A stretch of DNA of 64,000 nucleotides, taken from the NCBI RefSeq assembly GCF_025370935.1, contig NC_133486.1:8315083-8379082 (forward strand). The letters run 5' to 3'. Shown here in pieces: positions 25,001 through 37,000 of this stretch; position 1 is the stretch's first letter, and each line of letters opens with the position of its first letter. The notes under the pieces were generated by a model. The model saw only the letters and a program-made list of their open reading frames with translations. It was not told the DNA's origin and made no database searches. The stretch comes from Choristoneura fumiferana (taxonomy: Eukaryota; Arthropoda; Insecta; Lepidoptera; Tortricidae). The translations under genes and the position numbers were made by a program.

Positions 25001-28000
25001 GAACCAAAATATTTATGAAAAATTTTATTTGTAACTAAAACTGATTTAAGATTTACTAGCGTCTGACAAAATCACCACATAAATAATTTACTTCCAGGCT
25101 CTCTAAGGGTATCCCCAAGCCTACCATGACTTGGTGGTATAAGGATGCTAATTCAACCGAATACACAGCAATCCCAGACTCAAATGCAGATGTTTTACAT
25201 CTAGATCACATTCAACTGTCCAAAGCAGGACACTATAAATGTGTTGCCCAGAATACTGTAGGGCAAACGGAGAAAGACGTGCAAGTTATAGTGGAAGGTA
25301 AGTTTATACGAGTAAGGTAAATTTCTTGCCATTAAACATATTTTGTACAGGATGTAGATCATGATCACGGGTAGACTGAACAAATTGCTTATTATTGAAT
25401 GGGAAAAGGTGGATGATAATGTTGTGTACCAAATATGTCTGAACATTTAAGTCCGAAATGAACGAGTATATGATTGCGTACAATTACCAACTCCGCACGT
25501 TTACCCAACACACATGACTCTATCTATGTGTGTATGTCCATTTCTTTGGTCCTTGCTGCAGTCTAAACGGCTGGACGGATTTAAACATATGACAAATCCT
25601 TAGATTCGTTAGAACTGTCGGAGAGACATAGAATATACAAAGTGTAACATTCATATCGGTCAGTATGGGAAAGTCTGAAACCATAAGACATATGAAGATC
25701 AGTTCTTAGCACAGGTTCATAGCACAGAGTACATATATAACAGAGACACCACCTAGTACAAGCAAATGGTATCACCCTAATACTGGCTATTCAACTGGCT
25801 ATGTTCTTAGGAACCACGTCTTCGATTTTAGTAAGATAAAAACTGCATTCATATATTTAAAAAAACTTGTATACAGGGAATCGTACCCGAACGTTTTGAA
25901 AAATAAAAATTACATTGAGAATAATAATGAATTGTTATAAATTGTGGAAATACAATGCATTCAATATAAATTTTAGATACCGTGTTTAATAGCACCTGTA
26001 ACACTTATAGCTTTTGACCTACACTATCGATATCCAAATAGTAATATGTACGTTTTATTTTTCAAAACAACTGTTTTCGATTCCCGAACTAAGAAGTGTT
26101 TTTTTTTTTAATGCATGAATGCAGTTTTTCTTGTTACTAAAATCGATGACAATGGTTCCTAAGAACAGATCTTCGTATGTCTTATAGTTTCAAACTTTCC
26201 CATACTGACCGATATGAATATTGAAGTCGGTTTTAAACATATATGTATGTATAGGTATACTTTTATTCGACCATTTCACACAAACATCAAAAGAGAATGA
26301 AATTAAACAATAAATTTAAAAAAATCAAAAAAACCCCACGTCAAATTCATTTCGTGACCAGCTCCAAAATTCTTAGCAATGGGTCCTAAATTGAACTTTA
26401 ACTTAGCTACATCTACATAACTGTTCGACAAATAGACTTACCTATTTTCTTCCTTTACGTTTTTTAGAAGTAGTCGGGTTCTTGATTTTTTGGTACTTTT
26501 ACTACCTCCTATTTAGGTAAGGCAAGGAACAAAAATTAAACGTACGTAATAATCAAAACTTAAGAATAAACTGAACAGATTAATATAATATGTGCACGAG
26601 AGCTAACAACTTTTGGGAGTACAAATGAAAATCTCTATGGCATTTTTTGCGTGGGGAAGGATATCAAACTATCTAGGTCATTTTAAGTAATATTTTACTT
26701 TATTATTCAGTCCCCAAAAGCCATGAACAGCGAAAAACTGCATCTGGCGCATTTAAATTTGGAACTCGAGAATTCTCGAGTTCCAGTCATTTTTTTCTCG
26801 TCTCGAGTGAAGCCAAATTTCTCGAGTTTTCTCGAGTTCGAGAAAGCTCGAGCAGAAACCTTACGCCTCGCTTTCCCCTTCGTCCGCTTCCCCCATATCC
26901 CATTGATTATCATAGAAGCTCCTTTAAGCATCAAGGTGTGGATCCTTACATTTAATTTGAATTTCGAAGAAATTAACGTCAAAAGACTATATTGAACACC
27001 TACGAGTATGCCATTGCCACATTTAAAAAATCTGATTAAAACCTGCCTCTTTCTTGTCCATCTTTTGTTAAAATGGTTTGTCGGGTGCGTGCGTGCCTTT
27101 TTTCTACGCAAGTTATGTATGATATTATTGTTATCGTGGAAAAATCGAAAAAAAAGATTTCCAAGTAAGTTTTAAGGAAATGTTTCATTTTACAGTTTAT
27201 GAAGCTCTGTTCACCTTCGATGCGTTTCTGTAATTAATTACATAGTGTAACCAAATAATTAGCTCAATATCGTCCTAAATATTTATCGTCACCCGTTATT
27301 CCGTGTATGGTAGCTAAGCTACCATTGGAGAGGGCAGAAGTGGCAACGATGACTTTTATCCCTCTCTATTTTTTGTAAGTGAAATCATTTATAATAATCA
27401 ACCTTATTTTTCTAGCGGCTCCTGAAATCGAGAGAAGTACACCGCCCACAATAAGAGTAAAAGAACATGCTGCCATTTCTGTGCCTTGCAGGTCAGTGAA
27501 ATAAGTAAATGTTCGACAAAATTCTGAACGTAACCATAATTGCTCCAACTTTGTTATTTATTTTACTTAGTTATGCATTTGACTTAGCTCTTTTTACTAG
27601 CTATTACTGGTATAACTTTACTGGTATAACTCGCGTAGTTTTTAGTTTACTTCTAGTGCTCGGATAAAATTGAAATTTGGTATACATATTATGTAGGTTG
27701 GATGACAATGCAATTAAAGTCGACAAAAAGTAAATAACTAAAATGTTTATCATTAAAAATTGTTTTTTTAACAAAAAACTTATTTTTGGTTTATTGGCGT
27801 CCGACTAAATCACCACATAAATAATTTACTTCCAGGCTCTCTAAGGGTTTCCCCAAGCCTACCATAACTTGGTGGTATAAAGATACTAAATCAACTGAAT
27901 ACACAGCAATCCCAGACTCAAATGCAGATGTCTTACATCTAGATCACATTCAACTGTCCAAAGCAGGACACTATAAATGTGTTGCCCAGAATACTGTAGG

Positions 28001-31000
28001 GCAAACGGAGAAAGACGTCCAAGTTATAGTGGAAGGTAAGCTTATACGAGTAAGGTAAATGTCTTGCCATTAAACATATTTTTGTACAGGATGTAGATCA
28101 TGATCATAGGTAGACTGAACAAATTGCTTATTATTGAATGGAAAAAGGTGGATGTTAATGTTGTGTACCAAATGTCTGAACATTTAAAGACGCGTCGATT
28201 CATTTAATACCTTGCTGTATTATTATTTGCATAGCTTTAGTTTTGAAACTTGTACGTAAGATATTTTTTGAGAATTTACTCTATAAATCGCGCACTGTAG
28301 ATATCCGAGGTGTGAATGTATGCACGGTTCGAAAAGTTTTGAGATTTTATAAACAGTACCAGAAAAATTTTGCCAGCGCGATTTAATATTTTGTTTGAGA
28401 CTGATACAGCGACATCTATCGAATTTTTCTCGAACAAATCTTCCTATGTATATTACAATAAAACCAAACAATGCGAATTATGTTACGATATAAGGTGAGA
28501 AGTTAATTGTTATCGTGGCAAGTCTTAAAAATAAAAAAATATTTCCAAACATTTTTAAGGAAATTATTCATGTTACAGTTTTTGAAGCTCTGTTCACTTT
28601 CGGTACATTTCTGTAAAATTACGTAGTGTAACAAAATAATTAACTCAATATCGATATCAATTTATCGTCACCCGTTATTCTGTGTATGATAGCTAAGCTA
28701 CCATAGGAGAGGGAAAAAAGTGGCAACAATGACTTTTGTCCTTCTTTCTTTTTAGTAAGTGAAATCATTTAAAATCAACCTTATTTTTCTAGCGGCTCCC
28801 GAAATCGAGAGAAGTGCACCGTCCATAATAAGAGTAAAAGAACATGCTCCCATTTCTGTGCCTTGCAGGTCAGTGAAATAAATAAATGTTCGACAGAATT
28901 CTAAACATAACCATAATTGCTCCGACTTTGTTATGCATTTGACTTAGCTCTTTTTACAAGCTTTTTCTGGTATTTGACTTCATCTCGCGTAGTTTCTATT
29001 CGTTTGCTTCAAATCTTCCCATTTATCTGGATCCACTTCTAGCGCTCGGATAAAATTGAAATTTGGTATACATATTATGTAGGTTGGATGACAATGCAAG
29101 TACAGTCGACAAAAAGAAAATAACCAAAATGTTTGTTATTAAAAATTAAATTATTAACAAAAAACTTATTTTTGATTTATTGGCGTCTGACAAAATCACC
29201 ACATGAATAATTTACTTCCAGGCTCTCTAAGGGTTTCCCCAAGCCTACCATAACTTGGTGGTATAAGGATACTAAATCAACTGAATACACAGCAATCCCA
29301 GACTCAAATGCAGATGTTTTACATCTAGTTCACATTCAACTGTCCAAAGCAGGACACTATAAATGTGTTGCCCAGAATACTGCAGGGCAAACGGAGAAAG
29401 AAGTGCAAGTTATAGTGGAAGGTAAGTTTATACGAGTAAGTTAAATTTCTTGCCATTAAACATATTTGGTATACAGGGTGTAGACTGGCCAGCGAAAGCT
29501 GTCTGGGTGAGCGGTTGGTTCCGAAAGAGTGTGACGTCTCTCGATGAGAGCGGAACATAGATGTCGCTAGTGCTGCTGCATAAGTAGCGTAGTAGAAATA
29601 AGCAACCTGAGATATGTATGCATAGGGAAAATTCGCGACTAGATTCCTATCCAGCGGTGGTGTAGGGGTTATAGCACGCAGCACGGATTGCTGAGGACCT
29701 GGGTTCGATTCGCAGCGCTGGTCTCTTTTTCTGGTTTTTCTGTGCATCCATGTCTCAGTTTGTATTTTCGAGAAAGCTGTCTACGCATTTTTTACGAAAC
29801 TTTAATCTGGTATCATTTTTGAGAGTGTCAAAATTGTCATATTGTTATTCTAGGCTGGCTTAGATAATTTTGATACTTGTGCTGTAAGAAATACATAGAT
29901 TACTTTTTCTTTAATTAAATCTCCTACCATCGTCAAAATTAAAATTGTTATAAGATTATGTTAGAATTCAAATTTTAGGAGATAAATTCAATGCTAATCT
30001 AGTCAAAATGGTCCAAAAGTTGATGCGTCTGCACTGTACATCAATGGGCACTGACAAAGGTCATAAAATTTACCAAGGGACTACTAAAGTGCATCATCAA
30101 CTTACACACATTACTATAGTGAATGTTGATGCAGCTTGAAGTCTCCAGTATAATTTAATATTTGGAAAATTCAAATAAATATCTAAGTATCAACATCGTT
30201 TAATCAGTGCAAGTGCGCAAGTGTTGTCAGCCTCATTTTTTTTAATTTGCCGCGGTTTGTCTGAGACAGCTTTCGTTGGCCAGAGTCAAGATCATGATCA
30301 CGGGTAGACTGAACAAATGGCTTTTTATTAAATGGAAAAAGGTGGATGTTAATGTTGTGTACCAAATATGTCTGAAAATACGAGTATAAGGGCGCGTCGA
30401 GTTTTTAGCGCATTCATTTAATCCCTTGTTGTATAATTACTAGCACAGCTTTCGTTTTGAAACTCATATGTAAATATTTTGAGAATTTACACTATAAACT
30501 ATATACTATACCTAGGATGTCCGAGACGTGAATAAAACGGTTCCTGGTCGAATGACAATTTATTCTTAGTTTTGAGGTCTTATAAACAGTACCAGAAAAA
30601 TCTTGCCAGCGCGATAATATTCTTTCGAGACCGATACAGCGACATCTATCGTATTTTTCCTCAAACAAAACTACCTATGTGTATTACAATAAAACCAATC
30701 AATGTGAATTGTACAAGCTGCCCACAACGAACATAGTACCAACCATCTTGAACCGTCGCGCTTCCTTCCCTAGCCCCCTTCCCGCATATTCCCATTGATT
30801 AGCGTTAGAAGCTCGGTGCCCCTTCAAGCATCGAGGTGTGGATCGTTCATTCAACGAATGAATTTAATTCTGGTAATTTTAGGGTAGTACACAATACAGT
30901 ACAATAACTATTTATTGGACACTAACACATAGTAAGCAGAACAGAAACCACAGGTAAATACATACATACATACAATGCATACGTGTAACCACGCCTATCT

Positions 31001-34000
31001 TCTATAAGTCTCTCTGTCTATGTACCTATTATCTATTTATTTTTCAATTATGTCAGTCTGATTTCCGGTTTGGTAATTGCAGATAAATAACCTAGACTGT
31101 GCGAGTAGAAACATAATAGTCAAATATATTTAGATACGAGCCCGTTAATTTTAGTTTTAGTTTTAGGCTACTCATTATAGGACCCACTGAAAACCAGCGT
31201 CGTGGCCCCCTGCCTCGACTCATGCTGAGTGGACTCCTTTTTTAAAACAACTGCCACAATACATTTTAAGATTTAAGAATTTTTTAAACTGTTTTTTTGT
31301 TGTTGTTGTTGTTTCAAAATAAATTTTATTGATTCATTCATTCATTTCTCGCAACATTACGAGTATGTTTGTTCGTTAATTTGTACGATATTGCATTAAC
31401 CTCAAAGGACCTGCCTGCCTGTAGGTCTCTCTCTTGTCCGTCTCTTGTTAAAATGTTGTTATAGTGGCAAAATTTTTGATATACCTACCTAAAAACGCGC
31501 GACCAACCTATATTGAGCCACCTCGCTTTTCCCTTCTTCCGCTTCCCCCATATCCCATTGATTATCATAGAAGCTCCTTTAAGCATCAAGGTGTGGATTC
31601 TTACATTTAATTTGAATTTCGAAGACATTAACGTCAAAAGACTATATTGAACACCTACGAGTATGCCATTGCCACATTTAAAACTTCTGATTGAAACCTG
31701 CCTCTTTCTTGTCCGTCTCTTATTGAAATGGTATGTCGGGTGCGTAGGTGCGTTTTTTTACGCAAGTTATGTATGATATTATTGTTATCGTGGAAAAATT
31801 GAAAAAAAAAAGATTTCCAAGTAAGTTTTAAGGAAATGTTTCATTTTACAGTTTATGAAGCTCTGTTCACCTTCGATGCGTTTCTGTAAAAAAATACATA
31901 GTGTAACAAATCTATCGTCCTAAATATTTATCGTCACCCGTTATTCCGTGTATGGTAGCTAAGCTACCATTGGAGAGGGCAGAAGTGGCAACGATGACTT
32001 TTATCCCTCTCGATTTTTTGTAAGTGTAATCATTTATAATCAACCTTATTTGTCTAGCGGCTCCTGAAATCGAGAGAAGTACACCGTCCACAATAAGAGT
32101 AAAAGAACATGCTCCCATTTCTGTGCCTTGCAGGTCAGTGAAATAAGTAAATGTTCGACAAAATTCTGAACGCAACTATAATTGGCTAAGTAAAGTTTTT
32201 TGGAGAGGCGCTAATTATATTTTTTTTCGATAGTCGACGTCTTAATAATCGAGGAACTGCAGCTCTTTTATTTTTATTTCCTCTTATTAATTAGAAATAT
32301 TTTTTTAAGTGGTCGATATGACGTTTGTGAGATTGAAATTGCAGAACCGTTGAGGGCTTAGTACTTAGTAGAAACACTAAAAAAAAAAAACGAAGTCAAC
32401 TGTCACTGCTGTCACTGTCAAGTAGAATCTAACCTAAAACCGTTTTATTTACTTTGCGATTTGGTGCGATCAGTGTTTTTTGGATAATTTTTAAAGACCT
32501 CTCAGCACAAACTCAGTACTTTAAAATTTGCCGCATTTCTCCACGACCTTTGCATGATAATTGGACCACGATTGGATAGTTTCGAAGACTATTTTGGCTC
32601 TGCTTCTTCGACAACGCTATCTTGCAGTCTCGACGACACTTGGCTTGATATTTGGACTGCCTTACGAGTAAATTCGAATCACAGTATCCCTACAATGGAT
32701 TCAGACGACTCCGACAGTATTCGAGTTGAAATGGAGCATTACAGAAATGTTCTCTAATGCTTTGTACGTTGGTCTATGAAATACAGACGAGATTTTCAGA
32801 ATTCTGCGTATTTATGCATCCTAGTCTTTACAAGCGACTTGGTGCAAGTCAGCTTCATCTTCCACTGCAAGTTGCTCATCAACAACATGATTATACGAAC
32901 CCTCTAGCCCTTCAACATCAAACACAGCAAAGGAGAACATAACAGAAGGGAGAGATATCGTGTTTTTTTACCAAAACAATAAAAAGGACATGGTCTCAGT
33001 AAGAGTCATGCTATACATTAAAATATTTATGCAACCCATTTGGTTTATATTCTTTATTTCAAAGTGTATTGAAGGAAGAGTTTCTGCTAAATCATTTACA
33101 GAATGAAGTGGCTTTGTGTGGCTACTAAAAAGGGGGTGATTCCATATAAAGTCATAGCGACCTTGAGGTTACATGTGAAATGCGTGATTTGAAGATTAAA
33201 AGAATCCGTATTTTTGAAGCGTCTCTGTTATTAACCATAACCACATAAAATTATGTAGACAAAGCTGTCTTATTGCATGTGTTTTAGATAGTTTTAGTTA
33301 ATTTGCAGAGTAATATAATAAAAATGCAATAATTTATGTTTTATTTATTTCATAAATGTACAAATTATCATAAAAACGTTTAGCATAAGCTAAACGCATT
33401 GCATGTGTTTTAGATAGTTTTAGTTAATTTGCAGAGTAATATAATAAAAATGCAATAATTTATATTGTTTTTATTTCATAAATACACAAATTATCATAAA
33501 AACGTTTAGCATAAACATATGTCTCAAAAGACCTGATTTATTGGAACATGTATATAATATTCCTGGCAAAGGGTAATTTAAAAACAAGTCGTATTTTTAA
33601 TAAATTAAATATTGTGCCATCCCCATAAAGGCATTAGAAGTACTACTAAGAAATACAAGGAAATATAACACAAATATTATAGGTCACTATGTGTTAAACC
33701 GGGATTTTAGTTTACTTTTGCATCAAAAGATGTCACTATCTCGTCTCAAGGAAAAGCTGAATCGCGCTGTAAAGATTTTTCCGGAAGGCTATAAAAGGGC
33801 TGTCAATCATATTAAACTTTTCATTTCCTAAGCAACCGTGGTTTGATTAACTTGTGTGTTATATGTGTAAACAATATGCGTACCATTGATCATAAGTTAT
33901 AACAAAACCGTGGTGATTTACTTGTATTTTTAGTACTTGCACTTGTGACAGTGACCCTAGATTGTATTGTTTGTTCTACCAGTTGAACTGGATGTGTGTA

Positions 34001-37000
34001 TATATACTAGCTTTTGCCCGCGGCTTCGCCCGCGTGGAATTCGGTTGTTCCGCGCTGTTCCCTCGGGATCTGTTTATTTTTCCGGGATAAAAAGTAGCCT
34101 ATATCACTCTGTGGCCCATAAACAATCTCTATGCCAAAATCACGTCGATCCGTCGCTCCAATGCGACGTGAAAGACGGAGAAACATACAAACACATACAC
34201 TTTCGCATTTATAATATTAGTATGGATATATATGGCATTCAACCGTTTTATTTTGTCTGACTCTAATACATACATGACCGGGAATCGAACCTAATCAAAA
34301 TCTCTGTGAGCAATGTTACAAATTCTGCACATTTTTTCGTTATTTTTGATGATGTAAATCATAAGTGAAAAGAAACATATTTTACAAGATTTTATTCGAC
34401 TTGCAATGTACGATGATGTGCAATGTTATGTATTATAATTATAAACCAAAATGAGAATACAAATTTAAAGTACCATTAGCTTAGCACAGCAGTACTTATA
34501 CTGATTACAGATTAGATGACAATGCAAGACAAGTATAGTCAACAAAAAGTATCGTGAGGAAAAATAAAAGCTTACACAAATAAAAACCAAAAATGATATT
34601 ATTAAGAAAAAAATTTTGCTGACTGTACTTTTTATCGACTGTACTTGCATTGTCAACTAAAAATACATTTCTGTATTAAGAGATTGTCATGTTCAAAATT
34701 ACAGTTCCGTGCTAAATCTTAAATTTATTCTATTCTCTTCCATTAAGAGCGCGCAAACATTTTGACCCAACTCGTCACTGGCGCGATCTCCTTCCCGCGG
34801 CCCGTGTTTCGCCCGCACACTACAGCGGTTTGCTGTGTGCGTACGATGCGAGCGTTGCCGAAACATTAAACACATCTTGATCGTTGTACATTTTCCGTCG
34901 TAGTAAAATTAAGAAAAAAAATTGTTGCGATATAAATATTTTTATTCCTTAACATAATAATTTATTTTATTACTTACAAGCTTTTTACTTATCTTGCCCT
35001 GTTAGTATGTTAGTTATTAGTAGGTATAGATAAAATTTTGGAAGCTAAACTTGACTAAATATGCGTTTTCAGATTAAGTTAAAATTTTACATACGTGTGT
35101 AAATCAAATGACAATGCAGTATATTATTATGATTTATGAAGCCTGATCTGATGATGGAGCTGGAAGGTGGCCGTAGGAACTCTGTAATAAATCTATATAA
35201 CCACATCGACTTTGGGCTCGTTTGATTCGTCTTGACAAGTACTTTGGCCCTAGATGGCAACAACGTATATAAATTACAGTCAGTAAAAAAAGCTGGCAAT
35301 AAAAATTTAATTTTTCAGTGCGCGCAAAATATTTAGTTTCAATGTTTCTTACGCATATGATGGTATACTGTGTCATCATCCATCATCCCAGCCTATATAC
35401 GTCCCACTGCTGGGCACAGGCCTCCTCTCAGAACAAGAGGGCTTGGGCCATAGTTCCCACGCGGGCCCAGTGCGGATTGGGAACTTCACACGCACCATTG
35501 AATTGCTTCGCAGGTTTGTGCAGGTTTCCTCACGATGTTTTCCTTCACCGCAAAGCTCGTGGTAAATTTCAAATGTAATTCCGCACATGAATTTCGAAAA
35601 AACTCAGAGGTGCGACCGGGGTTTGAACCCACGACCCTCTGCTTGAGAGGCGATAGGTCAAACCACTAGGCCACCACGGCTTCTCACTAGGCCACCACGG
35701 CTTCTATACACGGTATACTGTGTGAGGCACGTAATAATTAGTAAATAAATGAATATTTCATCATCATTGCTCATAATTATTTTCATCTAATATCTTTAAA
35801 CGAGCAATTCCGAAATCCCCGATATATATATATATATATATTTCGGCGATAATGTGTGTATATAAAATATTGTATGAAATTTTACATAATTAGGCCTTAA
35901 AACACTCGTGTGATGCTATAACGATATTCACTTCGCTGGTATCGTTAACCCACACTATGGTTTCAAGACCCCTCTTTATGTAACAATTGCATAAAATACT
36001 ATTAGTAGATTGTACACTACGGGGATAAAGCACTTTATTATGTCACGGGTACGGTATTGAATCCTGAGCGTAACGAAGGACTCCAGATTTAACTCCCGAG
36101 CGCAGCGAGGGTGTCGTGCGTTAACTCCCGAGCGAAGCGAGGGTTTTAAGATGGAGTCCTTAGATCAGATGGAGTCGACTTCTCTGGGAGTAGATTATTA
36201 ACAATGCGTAAGGCGTCTAATTTAATGGACTACGGAGTCCAATGACATTTTAGTAACAGGAATTTCATTAGCTATCGTACATGTTCGGAGACAGTCTATC
36301 AAAACTGAGTAGTATCCTGGAATGTTTAATAAACAATAATCTTCATTTTATATGATTTCACTTGGTACGTACCTAATAAAATACTGTGCAAACTAGACAA
36401 AAGTATTATTACTGAATAAAATTGTGGCAAAATCTAATTTTTTTAAAGTTGAAAATGCGTTATACATTTTACATATTGGGACTTATAGAAATCTCATGAT
36501 TAGGTATATTCGACTAGATATATTTGTGGAACTAGATTTCTATCTTGGATTTACAGTAATGGTAATTAATAATGATGAATAACCTTTTCTAAGCAGCTCA
36601 TACTGTGTTAACAGTACTGTGTTTTTTCATCCCAAATGATTTTCGTTTATTGCCCATATCTAAGAATATAAGACTTTTACTGTACAACAAGATTTTATTT
36701 ACTTTTATATCATACTCACTATCATACTAACAAACATACTAACAGGGCAAGTTAAATAAAAGCTTTAATAACTTTAAGTTACATTTAATTTTTTTAATAC
36801 AATATTTTTTTGCTGACTGTACCTTTGTCCCTGGTTACCACCTAGGACTCGTCAAGACAAATCTAATGAGCCCAAACTCGATGGGTTATGTCGTTTTATT
36901 ACAGAGTTCTTGTGGTTACCTTCCAGCTCCATCATCAGATCAGCTTCATGTCATAATAATAATATTACATTGTCATTTTATTCACACATGCACGCAAAGT

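Noticed and set aside
32554..32942. Small gene starting MIIGPRLDSFEDYFGS
   Set aside because: Its start lies in the terminal inverted repeat and the other arm carries a different continuation; no domain or splice support.
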